NCBI GenBank assembly: GCA_003559855.1
Contig: PWJZ01000057.1
Coordinates: 1 to 33,243 of the forward strand
Direction of reading: 5' to 3'
Origin: Bacteroidales bacterium
GTDB lineage: Bacteria > Bacteroidota > Bacteroidia > Bacteroidales > UBA7960
DNA: 33,243 nucleotides
This document shows positions 1 to 8,700 of this stretch, piece after piece. The notes under the pieces were generated by a model. That model was not told the origin of the DNA and searched no databases. It worked only from the letters and a program-made list of their open reading frames with translations. Position 1 is the first letter of the stretch; every line of letters begins with the position of its first letter. The position numbers were made by a program, and so were the translations under genes.

Positions 1-149
1 AAACTATAAAAACCATCATAATTGCATATCATTTAAAAGCGCAATAAGCATATATTCAGACGTTTACAAAAAATATTTTTTAACGTTATTCGTCATTTAA
101 ATTTTTATCGGACACTAATGACTTGCCATTATAATTAATCTGTCTTATT

Positions 150-1499
150 TTAGAAACTTACTTTCATACCAACATAAGCCCCGTTAAGAATTTTTCCTGC
201 CATATCATAAACAGAGCTTTCTTTTCCGTACATCAGGCTTGCACCCGCCTGCGCAGTCAGCTCGTCAGTGAGCCTCCATGTAATACCGGGTCTTATTAAG
301 TACTCTTCAGAGGTTATGTTGTAATAACCCGACAATTCCACATCAATTACTTCATAGGCAAAAGACCTGTTAAGTGTGACCATGACGGCATGGTTGAATT
401 TTTCCTGTTGTTGAAAAATCTTCCTGTTGAACAGTTCCGGTTCATAATTGATCATGTCAATGGCATATTGCATCATGTTATCAGTGTCGGGCGGGTCAGG
501 TATGACTGGTTTTTGGAGTTTTTCGTAGTTGATTGTGTACTTGCCTACATATTGTACAATTGATATTATATTAAAAATGTTCCTTTCAAAGCCGGCAACA
601 TAGCTGATATCCGGATTGGGTATGTGCATGTTTTGTTCGTAGTCTTTTGTATGGTTGTAAGCCAATTCGCCGCGAATTATTGAATTATTAACAGGTAATG
701 CAAAATCGGCACCCGGAGTGTTTTTTTTATAGAAGTCGGCAACATATTCAATGTTAAGTTCGGGTAAAATATCTATATTTTCAACCCTGAAACCGTAAAA
801 AGTGTCGTATCCTCTAAAGTAGGAGAATGAAAATCCAATGGCAGGCAGCTCGAAGTTCATTCTTGCACCAAAGCCTGAATTTTTAAGCGTTTTATCCGGC
901 ATTACTGTTTCACTGAAATGTGCATTGCCTCCCATGTCGAACAGATCATAGCGATAATTTGACTTATTGAAAACAGGAATGGCTATTAAGTCCAGTTCGG
1001 CTGATGGCGTGAAACGAACTTTCGAACGAATTATGAAGTTTGACATTAACTGGTCGTCATGATCCGGGGTAAGAAAGAAATAGTCGTGTGGTGTGATATT
1101 GTCGGTAGGATTGAAGCCATCCGTGCGTCCCCATGAGACTATCTGATTACCTATGTAAAAAGAACTATTTTCACCCCGGTAAGCAGCATAGGCTTCTTTT
1201 AGTTCAACAATTGTTTGCCTTTCGTCAAAAAACAACCCTTCGCGGATTCTCACATCACCATGAAAAAAGGTTTTACCCCTTGACACCCTTCCCTGCAAAG
1301 CAAATTCGCCAAACAGAGTTGTGAAATCGTAGCCATCAGAACCACCGTAAGCCGAGCCCCTGGCATATCCGTTAAGAACAAAGCTGCTTGTATCGTCACT
1401 ATCATCACGGTCGGATGTAATGCTTTCAAATAACCCTTGCGCCTGTGAAACAAAACCGCTGATAAACAATATTAATATCAGCAAAATTTTTTTTGACAT
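150..1499 (-). CDS. Outer-membrane porin-like beta-barrel protein (DUF1302-like)
   Basis: Predicted exported outer-membrane protein of 449 residues. I chose the ATG at 1499 because it begins MSKKILLILILFISG, a clean signal peptide ending near FVSQAQ; the frame stays open 25 codons further upstream but that extension has no export signal. The mature part is rich in alternating hydrophobic/aromatic strands and contains WGRTDGFNPTDNITPHDYF, which resembles the W-G-x-x-D-x-x-N-P segment of DUF1302-type porins. The C-terminus ends in a strand with terminal Phe (YVGMKVSF), typical of BAM-inserted barrels. Substrate is unknown. It is transcribed away from the AraC-type gene and has no obvious operon partner in the window. 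Barrel assignment is fairly firm; family name is from memory of motif similarity. Confidence 0.7.
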   Translation of the reverse strand: MSKKILLILILFISGFVSQAQGLFESITSDRDDSDDTSSFVLNGYARGSAYGGSDGYDFTTLFGEFALQGRVSRGKTFFHGDVRIREGLFFDERQTIVELKEAYAAYRGENSSFYIGNQIVSWGRTDGFNPTDNITPHDYFFLTPDHDDQLMSNFIIRSKVRFTPSAELDLIAIPVFNKSNYRYDLFDMGGNAHFSETVMPDKTLKNSGFGARMNFELPAIGFSFSYFRGYDTFYGFRVENIDILPELNIEYVADFYKKNTPGADFALPVNNSIIRGELAYNHTKDYEQNMHIPNPDISYVAGFERNIFNIISIVQYVGKYTINYEKLQKPVIPDPPDTDNMMQYAIDMINYEPELFNRKIFQQQEKFNHAVMVTLNRSFAYEVIDVELSGYYNITSEEYLIRPGITWRLTDELTAQAGASLMYGKESSVYDMAGKILNGAYVGMKVSF

Positions 1500-1549
1500 G
1501 ATCTTTGGCTTGTGTTTTTTGTATTGAATGTCGAAATAATTAATCAATA

Positions 1550-1557
1550 CAAAATTA
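1550..1557 (-). promoter_or_regulatory. Possible -7 promoter element for the porin-like gene
   Basis: On the minus strand this reads TAATTTTG, matching the Bacteroidota TAnnTTTG element, about 50 nt upstream of the chosen ATG at 1499. No good TTTG box is seen 19 nt further upstream, so the call rests on the -7 match and its position only. Confidence 0.3.
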
Positions 1558-1692
1558 GCCTTGCCGCATGTCAATATGGTTTTAGTTTTAAAGCGTGTAC
1601 TTGTTGAAGTTGTTCAGGTTTTGAAGTTTTAAAAATCGAACTTTAAATTTGCTGCTTTATAAGTAACATGTTGTGAGGCATTGATCAATTTA

Positions 1693-1726
1693 CCGACTGC
1701 CGACTGCCCACTGCCAACTGCCGACT
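1693..1726. repeat. Imperfect tandem heptamer (CCGACTG-type), about five units
   Basis: Successive units read CCGACTG, CCGACTG, CCCACTG, CCAACTG and CCGACTA. The array lies in the intergenic space between the porin-like gene and the AraC-type gene (whose stop is at 1761). It is far more GC-rich than its surroundings. Function unknown; it behaves like a short minisatellite. Confidence 0.8.
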
Positions 1727-1760
1727 AAATTTGTGTGCATTTGTGGATTAAATATTCAGC

Positions 1761-2846
1761 CTATTTGTCAGAGTTTTTTTTCAGAACATCTACATAACCG
1801 GCAGGTGTATATCCGGTTATATTTTTGAAAACGGTAAAAAACGATGATTTGCTACTGAAACCACATTCGTAGCCAATGGCTTCTATGGAGTAGATATCTT
1901 TTTTCTCTATAAGCTGTTTTTTAACTTCTTCCACCCTGTATTCATTAACAAACCGGAAAAAGTTCTTGCCAATATCAACATTTAGAACTTCTGTTAACTG
2001 ATATTTTGGTATTTTCAGGTAGTCTGAAAGCATACTCATGTTCAGCTCCGGATCAAGATATGGCCTTTCGTTTTTAAAATGTTCAAGAAGCTTGTTTTTA
2101 ATAACCGTTTTTTGATTTTTTGTCAGAACAGACCTTCTGTATTTTATCTGTTCAGCATCATCATCTTTTATTAATACTCTTTTTTGCATCAATCTATAAA
2201 ACCCGAGTATATAGACAAGCAAAAGCATTACGGAGTATATATATATGTTAGTTATAGGTATTTTGATATTGAACAATACGGCATTTATGCCAATAATGAC
2301 TGCAATTCCGCAAAACAAATTATAGAATACCACAACAAACAATAGCCATCCAAGCTTTGTGTCATATTCGAGAGTTGAAAACTCATTTCTAAGTTTTTTT
2401 CTATGCCTGAAAACAATAATTGCACTAACAGTATTATATGATATCCATGAAATAATGGAAGCAGCAGAAAATGAATACCTGAACCAAATGGTTGCATCCG
2501 GGTCAAAGAAGAATTTCAAAGAATAAGGTTCCTGTAAGATATAAGCGGTTATTTTAAAAGCGATAAAGGGAAGTAGATGTAGAAGTTGAATATATTTAAG
2601 CTTGAAGGATTCATCTGTAAGGGATTTCACGTAGAGGTAGAAAGCCGGATTAAAGAGTAAAAAAGAGCTTGACAAAAGAGGGGTTTCGAATATTCTTATA
2701 TCAATTGCACAGCTCAAAAACTCGAAGGCCAACAAACATAGCCAGGCAGTTAATATCTGGTCGGAGACGCTTCTTTCTCTTTTCGCCATCATAAGGATTG
2801 CGGCAAAAAGCCCATGCGAAACACCAAGCCATGCAATTACTTCCAT
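1761..2846 (-). CDS. AraC-family transcriptional regulator with N-terminal membrane domain
   Basis: 361 residues. The first ~215 residues are mostly hydrophobic and form several predicted membrane segments, e.g. around residues 5-20, 30-50, 120-145, 165-190 and 195-215. They are followed by a basic linker and a C-terminal AraC/XylS DNA-binding domain from about 250 to 355. The second helix-turn-helix is recognisable in IGYECGFSSKSSFFTVFK followed by TGYTPAGY, the classic AraC signature. This is the known Bacteroidota architecture of a membrane-embedded sensor fused to an AraC domain; the ligand is unknown. The ATG at 2846 gives a hydrophobic N-terminus without a cleavable signal. It stands alone, separated by an 819-nt gap from the AbgT gene, which runs the other way and could be its target (inference). 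Confidence 0.85.
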   Translation of the reverse strand: MEVIAWLGVSHGLFAAILMMAKRERSVSDQILTAWLCLLAFEFLSCAIDIRIFETPLLSSSFLLFNPAFYLYVKSLTDESFKLKYIQLLHLLPFIAFKITAYILQEPYSLKFFFDPDATIWFRYSFSAASIISWISYNTVSAIIVFRHRKKLRNEFSTLEYDTKLGWLLFVVVFYNLFCGIAVIIGINAVLFNIKIPITNIYIYSVMLLLVYILGFYRLMQKRVLIKDDDAEQIKYRRSVLTKNQKTVIKNKLLEHFKNERPYLDPELNMSMLSDYLKIPKYQLTEVLNVDIGKNFFRFVNEYRVEEVKKQLIEKKDIYSIEAIGYECGFSSKSSFFTVFKNITGYTPAGYVDVLKKNSDK

Positions 2847-3665
2847 CTAACTATATGTTTATTTATTGAAAAGCATAAAGTAAAATTTCCTCTTTGTACA
2901 TTGAATACTTAACGCCTTGGTCCTATACCAATCAAGATAACCAAAACAGGTTAAAAAGTTGCCAAAACTTCATATACAGCAAAATGCATAAAACTATTAT
3001 GCTGATAAAGATAAAACTTGTTTTGGCTTATCTATGTTGTGTTGTACTTGCAAAATTAATATAAACTGATAAAGATTAAACGTTTATACCTAAACTGAAC
3101 ATCCGGAAATATTCCTTTATTGAACCCAGGTCAGTTATCAAAGTCAAACGGCAATTAAAGATAATTGAAACATGTTAATGACCTGCGGGGTTAAATTCAT
3201 TGTTAAAAACCTCCGAAAACTTTTATTTTTCATTGTTTATGGTACAGCCAATTTTCAGCTTTACTGATTTATCTGTTGTACAAAAAACGCAGCATCAAAA
3301 AAAAAAACATCAGACTGTTTTAAAATGACGGTAGTCGGAAAAAATAGTTTCTGACAACAAAGTTGGGTTAAATGGCAGGTTGAGCCAAAAAATTATATCT
3401 TTGTCGGGTTTTGTAAATTTTGACTTTAAATGGTAATTCATCCGGTCAATATCCGGGAGCCTGCAAGTCGGCTGCATAAGCTTTTACAGATCAGTGTGAG
3501 TAATTATAAAAAGTAATAATGATGACGGGACGAAAAAAGTTTCATAAAACATGATGACCTGGCAGGTTGAATTTCATTTTTTGTCAAAATTCAAAGTTTA
3601 CCAAAAAAGTTCAATATTTCAACATATTGATATGATCATTACCACAAAAATAATTATTTAGAACG
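2847..3665. other. 819-nt AT-rich intergenic region upstream of two divergent genes
   Basis: No convincing coding frame. Two candidate -7 elements are present: TATCTTTG at 3396-3403 on the plus strand, about 260 nt before the AbgT ATG, and TAATTTTG on the minus strand at 3051-3058, about 205 nt before the AraC-type gene. Neither has a good TTTG box at the normal spacing. A run of twelve or so adenines lies near 3300. I saw no riboswitch or strong hairpin. Confidence 0.4.
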
Positions 3666-5216
3666 ATGAAAAAAAATTGGGGAAAAATAAGAAATTATTC
3701 AAACAAAGCATTTATAAAGTCGCTTGATTATGTAGAGGTTGTCGGCAATTTGCTGCCGCATCCTGCCAGTATATTTGCACTACTTGCTTTTTTTGTTATA
3801 CTGTTATCATGGGTAACTCATTTGATTGGCATATCAGCAACTCATCCGGTTGATGGCGAAGTCATTATGGTAAACAATCTTATCAGTTCTGATGGCATAC
3901 GCTGGATTTACACTAATATTCTTGATAATTTTCTGAAGTTTCCTCCTCTCGGATATGTTTTGGTTGTGATGGTAGGTATTGGTTTGGCGGAGGGCACGGG
4001 GTTATTTAATGTAATGATACGGGCTTTGGTTTTGAATTCGCCGCCCAGGATTATTACTGCGGCTGTTGTTCTTGCCGGGATCATTTCGGGTTTGGCTGTT
4101 GAGGCTGGTTATGTGGTTCTTATACCATTAGGGGCTATGATATTTCACGCCCTTGGCAGACACCCAATGGCTGGTCTGGCAGCGGCTTTCTGTGGTGTTA
4201 GCGGCGGCTTTGGTGCAAACTTTTTTATAGGCTCTATAGACCCCATACTCGCCGGTATCTCTACTTCCGCAGCACAGCTGATCCAGGAAGACCTGGTGGT
4301 GAATCCCGCAGTTAACTACTATTTTATGATAGCATCAAGTTTTGTGGTGCTGTTTGTAGGAACATGGTTAACTGATAAAGTCGTCGAACCCCGGCTTGGA
4401 AAATATGAAGGCCAAACCGAGAAATTTACAATAAAACTTCTTACACAGGAAGAAAACCGCGGATTGAAATGGGCAGCCATCAGCGCAATTTTGTTCGTTG
4501 TTTTGATGGCTCTTACCGTTATACCGGAAAATGGAATTTTCAGAGACCCCGAAACTGGCTCCGTACTGCACTCACCATTTTTTGACGGCATTATTATCGG
4601 GATAATGGTATTATTCTTTATACCGTCGCTAGTGTATGGTTTGATTGTAAAAACTATACGAAATGATAAGGATATGATGAAGCATATTATCAAATCAATG
4701 AGCGGTATGGGTTCATATATTGTGCTGGTTTTCTTTGCAGCGCAGTTTGTATATTTCTTCAATCACTCCAACCTCGGCTTGATAATTGCAATCAAGGGTG
4801 CAGCCGGCCTTAAGGAAATAGGTTTTACCGGACCGGCACTAATCGTGGCTTTTGTTTTACTCTCGGCATTTATTAATATGTTTATGGGCAGTGCATCAGC
4901 CAAGTGGGCTATAATTGCTCCGGTATTTATCCCTATGCTTATGCTGCTGGATAATCCCTACCACCCAGGTATTACACAAGCAGCATTCAGAATAGGTGAT
5001 TCACTGACCAACCTGATAACGCCAATGATGAGCTATTTTGCCCTTATAGTTACTTTTGCGCAAAAATATGACGAAAAATATGGTATAGGTACAATTATAT
5101 CTACAATGCTTCCATATACTATCTTCCTCGGAATAGCATGGATTGCCTTACTGGTGTTGTGGATGTTTCTGGGAATACCTCTCGGCCCCGACGGACCTAT
5201 CTTCCTGAATGGATAA
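3666..5216 (+). CDS. AbgT-family transporter
   Basis: 516-residue integral membrane protein of the AbgT family, whose characterised members import p-aminobenzoyl-glutamate (AbgT of E. coli) or export sulfonamides/antimetabolites (MtrF of Neisseria). Length fits the family (about 510). Family-typical segments are visible: the N-terminal NLLPHPASIFALLAFFVI, the GLAVEAGYVVLIPLGAMIFH hairpin region with PMAGLAAAFCGVSGGFGAN, and the C-terminal FINMFMGSASAKWAIIAPVF followed by RIGDSLTNLITPMMSYF. Many strongly hydrophobic helices span the protein, with a charged loop near residues 240-265. The ATG at 3666 is the only sensible start. The substrate cannot be told from sequence; import of p-aminobenzoyl-peptides for folate salvage or efflux are both possible. 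Confidence 0.9.
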   Translation: MKKNWGKIRNYSNKAFIKSLDYVEVVGNLLPHPASIFALLAFFVILLSWVTHLIGISATHPVDGEVIMVNNLISSDGIRWIYTNILDNFLKFPPLGYVLVVMVGIGLAEGTGLFNVMIRALVLNSPPRIITAAVVLAGIISGLAVEAGYVVLIPLGAMIFHALGRHPMAGLAAAFCGVSGGFGANFFIGSIDPILAGISTSAAQLIQEDLVVNPAVNYYFMIASSFVVLFVGTWLTDKVVEPRLGKYEGQTEKFTIKLLTQEENRGLKWAAISAILFVVLMALTVIPENGIFRDPETGSVLHSPFFDGIIIGIMVLFFIPSLVYGLIVKTIRNDKDMMKHIIKSMSGMGSYIVLVFFAAQFVYFFNHSNLGLIIAIKGAAGLKEIGFTGPALIVAFVLLSAFINMFMGSASAKWAIIAPVFIPMLMLLDNPYHPGITQAAFRIGDSLTNLITPMMSYFALIVTFAQKYDEKYGIGTIISTMLPYTIFLGIAWIALLVLWMFLGIPLGPDGPIFLNG

Positions 5217-5307
5217 AAAGGCGGTAAGTGTTGATTTTGAGCATGTTTTTACACAATAATAAGAATAAAAGCGAGAGTACATGCGTTCAAATTATTGCAA
5301 AAGTTGA

Positions 5308-6978
5308 ATCGACAGCCCGGGTGAAAATCCCGATGAAAGCCTTTTCTGGATGGAGCTCGGCTATGGCGACGGTGAGTACACAGGCAATATCTCATCTCAA
5401 AAGTGGGAAAGCTTTCATTTTACCGGTTAACATGAATACGATTATCAATACGATGATTTAAACCGCCTGTCACAAGCTGATTACTCGCCCGAAAACCGCT
5501 ACTCAACCAGCTATCATTATGATATAAACGGAAATATAATCAACCTGAAACGCAGAGGTAAAACTTTTGAAAACGAATTTGATATTATTGATAATTTGAT
5601 TTATCTTTACGGCTGCAATGTATTACAAGCCGTTGATAACGTTACGCTCACTCCGGGCAGGAACAGCTTTCAGGACCATGGATCTTATGGAGCGACTTTT
5701 GATTATCCGGAATATTATTACGATTCAAACAGGAACATGATAAGAGACCATAACAAGGGAATAAAAATAACCTATAATTTTCTCAATTTGCCTGCGAATA
5801 TTGTGAAAATTGATAGCGAACCGACACCGCTTTTTTGCTACAACTACGATGCTATGGGAAGAAAGCTCCGCCAGAAGACTTATTTATATATCTCCGGAAG
5901 GCAAGACAATACACGTGATTATGCCGGAGCGTTTGTATATTCGAATAAGGAGCTGAGCTATGTCAATCACCCTTACGGGCGTTTTACCGTGAACAATGAA
6001 AACGAGCTTATTTCGGAGTTTCATGTACGCGATCATCTTGGCAACACCCGTATTGTATTTGTTGCCGGCAACACCGGCGACAAGCTTGTTACGCAAGAGC
6101 CCAATTACTACCCTTTCGGTAAAACCATTCATAACCTCAATTATAATCATTCCTCAAACCGCTATTTATACAACTCCAAAGAATTTGAAACTGCCAACAG
6201 CCTGAATTGGTATGATTACGGCTTCCGCTTTTACGACCCACAAATTGCTAGGTGGCATGTGCAAGACCCACTCGCAGAAAAATATTACTCCATATCTCCC
6301 TATGCTTACGTGGCGAATAATCCCATCATATACATTGACCCGGATGGTAGAGAAATTTGGTTATATCAATATGATGAAGATGGAAACGGAGTAGCTGAAT
6401 TACAATACACGCCTGGCATGGAATACGATGGGGACAACACTTTTTTTGCAAATGCAATTACAACATTAAATCAAATGAATTCTGTTGAAATTGGAAGTAT
6501 GGTGCTTAGTGATTTGCATGTAAGTGATAACGTGTTTGGTGTTACTAATTTATCTGCTGTAATTGGTGATGCGCATCAATTTATCGAAAATGCTGAAGGT
6601 GGTAGTATATTAAGAATGGGTGAAAATTTTGCATTAGAAGGTCTGGCTCACGAAATGTTCCATGGTTATCAACATGAAATGGGTCAAGGAGGAGCATCAA
6701 TTTTTAATGAAGTTGAAGCTAATTTGTTTGGATATTCTGTTACTTCTCAGTATGCATATGACAACACATTACCATTTGGGAGTGCTACCCCTATGGGTAA
6801 TGCTAATGCAGCAGGCAGAGCTTTTGAGAATTCATTTTATAATTTACTCCAAAGCAATACATTTCCAAGAGAACAATTTGATACGGCTGTGCAAAATTTT
6901 CAAAGAGGTTCAATAAAAAATGCAACGGGGGCTATAATAATTATCCTTTGCAAAGAAGCAATCAAACAGTTCCTCTAA
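5308..6978 (+). pseudogene. 5'-truncated Rhs tip with C-terminal zincin-like (HEMFH) toxin domain
   Basis: Recognisable Rhs core begins right after a TGA at 5305-5307 with MELGYGDGEYTGNISSQKW, the usual YNGNISxxxW segment, but is broken by an in-frame TAA at 5428-5430. The same frame resumes with YDYQYDDLNRLSQADYSP and runs to 6978. It includes HVRDHLGNTRIVF, YYPFG, WYDYGFRFYDPQIARWHVQD and YAYVANNPIIYIDPDG, i.e. the Rhs-associated core and its PxxxxDPDG junction. After the junction the sequence is unrelated to Rhs. It contains GLAHEMFHGYQHE (HExxH at 6649-6663) with a possible third ligand in FNEVEANLF, a metallopeptidase-fold effector similar in layout to M91-type Rhs toxins. The only late ATG candidate is at 5737; without its long N-terminus it is an orphan tip, not a full Rhs protein. 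A putative immunity gene follows 34 nt later. Confidence 0.75.
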
Positions 6979-7012
6979 TAAGTAGGTTTTATCCTTTAAT
7001 GCGCTAATAATC

Positions 7013-7432
7013 ATGAAATCACTTTACCTTATTCTTTGTTTTTTGTTTTTATTGAATATGGCTTTTTCGCAAGATATTGGGGAAGTTTCATTTAAATATG
7101 ATAAAACACCAGAAGTCTTCATGGAAGGCTTATCTGATTCCTTAATCTGGTCTGGTAATGTAATAATTAGTTTCTCTGATTTAGAAAACTTGCTTGTCGA
7201 AAACATAGAGTTAAAGAGCTATATCGTTCGCAAAAAAGATAAAACAGACGTTATCTGTGGAAATATGTTACCAAAACGTGTAGAGCCTTGTAATGAAGAT
7301 TTTGAAGCATTGTTTTGTGATATTGAAAAGAAAATCCGGCAATTTGACTTTTATGTAAAAGGAGATAAAAACACTTTGTGTAGTAAACGGGTTTCTTTTT
7401 TGCTCCATTTTGTTATAGTACCAAAGGAGTAA
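7013..7432 (+). CDS. Exported protein, candidate immunity protein for the zincin Rhs tip
   Basis: 139 residues beginning MKSLYLILCFLFLLNMAFSQ, a clear signal peptide, so the mature protein would be periplasmic or surface exposed. I do not recognise a family. The mature part is mixed alpha/beta-looking and holds four cysteines (in VICGNM, VEPCNED, LFCDIE and TLCSKR) that could form disulfides. It starts 34 nt after the stop of the Rhs zincin tip on the same strand, the normal location of an immunity gene, and that position is the only argument for the role. An alternative is a simple hypothetical exported protein carried along by the Rhs cassette. Confidence 0.55.
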   Translation: MKSLYLILCFLFLLNMAFSQDIGEVSFKYDKTPEVFMEGLSDSLIWSGNVIISFSDLENLLVENIELKSYIVRKKDKTDVICGNMLPKRVEPCNEDFEALFCDIEKKIRQFDFYVKGDKNTLCSKRVSFLLHFVIVPKE

Positions 7433-7536
7433 AATTATCAATCAGAAGCTGTATTATTTCCTCACCACCGTTTGCGCCGATTTGCAATCAAGCGGAAATC
7501 GAGGCTTATAAATATAAACGGTTAATATTTACAATA

Positions 7537-7573
7537 AAGTTGAATGCCCGACCATGTTCTGAGCATTCAACTT
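7537..7573 (-). terminator. Perfect 11-bp inverted repeat, probable terminator
   Basis: Arms AAGTTGAATGC (7537-7547) and GCATTCAACTT (7563-7573) enclose a 15-nt loop. On the minus strand the stem is followed by TTTATTG. It overlaps the last codons of the XRE-tail fragment that ends at 7567, so it probably terminated that gene; it could also serve the plus-strand gene ending at 7432. Confidence 0.55.
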
Positions 7574-7764
7574 GATAATGCAGCAATATTTTTAAGCTTT
7601 ACCGATTTAATAAGCCCGTCAATGGTGTATAGGATATGGTTTTTATCATCGCTTTCCATTTTCTCAATTTCATTTAGCCTTTTGAGCATATCAGGTTCTT
7701 TCAGGATATTTCCTGAACCTGCACCTTCCACCCCAAATCCAAAATAATCATTCCCAATATTGGA
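7567..7764 (-). pseudogene. Remnant of an XRE-family regulator, C-terminal tail (copy 2)
   Basis: The minus-strand frame ends with LKRLNEIEKMESDDKNHIL and then IKSVKLKNIAAL, which resembles the helical tail that follows the helix-turn-helix in Bacteroidota XRE regulators (E-K-M-x-x-x-D-K type). Upstream it reads NIGNDYFGFGVEGAG, a segment that recurs at 10464-10512. The DNA-binding domain itself is missing. The frame can be opened further 5' with a nominal start at 7845, but that extension is the wrong frame of the neighbouring fragment, so I treat only the tail as real. Confidence 0.5.
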
Positions 7765-7767
7765 AAG
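7719..7767. repeat. 49-nt dispersed repeat, copy A
   Basis: Reads CTGCACCTTCCACCCCAAAT then continues to CCCAATATTGGAAAG. It matches 10464-10512 with only about four or five differences. It lies within the XRE remnant; the second copy lies beyond the lipoprotein gene of the second Rhs module. See the matching entry for copy B. Confidence 0.75.
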
Positions 7768-7780
7768 AAAAGTGAAGTGT

Positions 7781-7924
7781 CTAAAGTGCCGCCACATTCT
7801 TCTGAAAGAACTCTTTAAACTTTCTTTTAGTAAGCATTGTATCAATGATATTAAAGACGGTGCTGCGGTCTTTTTCGTCCGGTTGTTGGATTAATTTTAC
7901 TTGTTCCATCAAAAGTTTGTACTC
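7781..7924 (-). pseudogene. Remnant of an XRE-family regulator, C-terminal tail (copy 1)
   Basis: Minus-strand reading gives EYKLLMEQVKLIQQPDEKDR, then STVFNIIDTMLTKRKFKEFF and QKNVAAL followed by a stop at 7781-7783. The pattern D-E-K-D-x-x-T-V-F-x-I-I-D-T-M-L-T-K is the common C-terminal tail of short helix-turn-helix regulators in Bacteroidota. The frame stays open upstream (to about 8006) but there it only translates the GC-rich palindromes, not a DNA-binding domain. It therefore looks like a gene whose 5' half was replaced by repeat DNA. It has no start codon and lies head-to-tail with a second such tail in another frame. Confidence 0.55.
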
Positions 7925-7957
7925 AGCGGCGCGCCGGCCTGCCCAAACAGCGGGCTG

Positions 7958-7976
7958 TCCCGACTTTTTGTCGGGA
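7958..7976. repeat. Small TCCCGAC/GTCGGGA palindrome
   Basis: Perfect 7-bp arms TCCCGAC and GTCGGGA around TTTTT. Related TCCCG...CGGGA hairpins occur at 9097-9112 and 11330-11345, all within the Rhs island. Confidence 0.75.
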
Positions 7977-7980
7977 TGAA

Positions 7981-8048
7981 TGCGATAAGACTTAGAATTG
8001 CGTCAAAGGGGTTTATCCATCTTTGGTTGCAATTCTTGCCTTATCGCA
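7981..8048. repeat. Long imperfect inverted repeat
   Basis: Left arm TGCGATAAGACTTAGAATTGC (7981-8001, 9 outer and 8 inner pairs) and right arm GCAATTCTTGCCTTATCGCA (8029-8048) surround a 27-nt loop. The right arm is part of the 48-nt direct repeat. No transposase lies inside. Confidence 0.7.
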
Positions 8049-8058
8049 GAGCGGGTGG
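8011..8058. repeat. 48-nt direct repeat, left copy, flanking HEPN/MNT
   Basis: Begins GTTTATCCATCTTTGGTTGC and ends CAGAGCGGGTGG; 46 of 48 positions are identical to 9024-9071. Both copies are followed, after unrelated sequence, by a TTTTGCTACTTTTT hairpin. The pair brackets the HEPN/MNT genes. Confidence 0.85.
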
Positions 8059-8118
8059 TGCGGCGAAGCCACCATGAGTCCCGTGGACGAATACCCATTG
8101 TTTGGGCTTGATTTTTTG

Positions 8119-8145
8119 CTACTTTTTCATCTAAGGAAAAAGTAG
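8119..8145. terminator. CTACTTTTTC/GAAAAAGTAG hairpin
   Basis: Perfect 10-bp arms at 8119-8128 and 8136-8145 with a 7-nt loop, T-rich on one arm and A-rich on the other. A shorter relative (8-bp arms) sits at 9120-9141 in the equivalent place of the second repeat unit. Probably a structural element or bidirectional terminator travelling with the repeat. Confidence 0.5.
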
Positions 8146-8279
8146 AAGAAAAAGTTTAAGAAAAAGCTTGCCACGTCCCATTTCAGGATTTATCCATAAG
8201 ATCAGATTACCGGTTCATTTTTATAAAGGCTGGGTAGTTTTGTTGCAAATAATAAGACTTATGATATTAAAGATTTTCT

Positions 8280-8287
8280 TATCTTTG
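8280..8287 (+). promoter_or_regulatory. Candidate -7 promoter element for HEPN/MNT
   Basis: TATCTTTG matches TAnnTTTG and ends only 5 nt before the HEPN ATG at 8293. If used, transcription would begin at or next to the ATG, giving a leaderless mRNA. No clear -33 TTTG box was found. Confidence 0.4.
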
Positions 8288-8292
8288 AGATT

Positions 8293-8700
8293 ATGAAAAA
8301 CAATGAATTTAATAAAGATAAACTGATTGAATACTGGATTGATGGTTCAGATGATGATTATGAAACCATGATGGCAATGTTTAAATCAAAAAAATATAAC
8401 TGGTCGTTATTTATTGGACATTTAATGCTTGAGAAGTTATTAAAAGCTCTTTATGTTAAAGTAAAATCTGAATATCCTCCTTTTATACATAATTTATTAA
8501 GATTGGCTGAAAAATCAGGTATAGAACTTTCAACTAACAAAAAAGAGCAACTTGTTACTATCACAGCTTTTAATATCAATGCAAGGTATGATGATTATAA
8601 AAATAGCTTTAAACAACGTTGCACTCGTGATTTTACAACCGAGTGGATTGAAAAACTAAAAGACTTAAGATTATGGATAAAGCAATTAATAAAGCAATAA
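8293..8700 (+). CDS. HEPN-domain protein (HEPN/MNT pair)
   Basis: 135 residues, entirely helical in appearance, matching small HEPN-domain proteins. It opens with W-x-x-x-S-D-x-D-Y-x-T (YWIDGSDDDYETM), then YNWSLFIGHLMLEKLLKALY, a segment typical of the first HEPN helices, and ends NARYDDYKNSF...CTRDFTTEWIEKLK. The R-x4-6-H ribonuclease motif of classic HepT toxins is not visible, so catalytic activity should not be assumed. It overlaps the following MNT nucleotidyltransferase gene by 28 nt, the usual compact order of HEPN/MNT toxin-antitoxin loci in which the nucleotidyltransferase modifies and silences the HEPN partner. Both genes sit between the two copies of a 48-nt direct repeat, suggesting they arrived as a unit. 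Confidence 0.85.
   Translation: MKNNEFNKDKLIEYWIDGSDDDYETMMAMFKSKKYNWSLFIGHLMLEKLLKALYVKVKSEYPPFIHNLLRLAEKSGIELSTNKKEQLVTITAFNINARYDDYKNSFKQRCTRDFTTEWIEKLKDLRLWIKQLIKQ

Noticed and set aside
1693-1726. Heptamer array as a CRISPR array
   Set aside because: Units are 7 nt with no spacers and no cas genes nearby.
4319-4762. 147-codon frame opposite the AbgT gene
   Set aside because: Lies wholly within and antisense to a clear transporter gene and has no family features.
5228-5461. Open frame of 77 codons just after the AbgT gene
   Set aside because: It is a shifted reading of degraded Rhs core DNA; the neighbouring frame gives ELGYGDGEYTGNISSQKW.
7981-8048. Long inverted repeat as ends of an insertion sequence
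   Set aside because: Only 27 nt lie between the arms and no transposase is present; it is a hairpin, not an IS.
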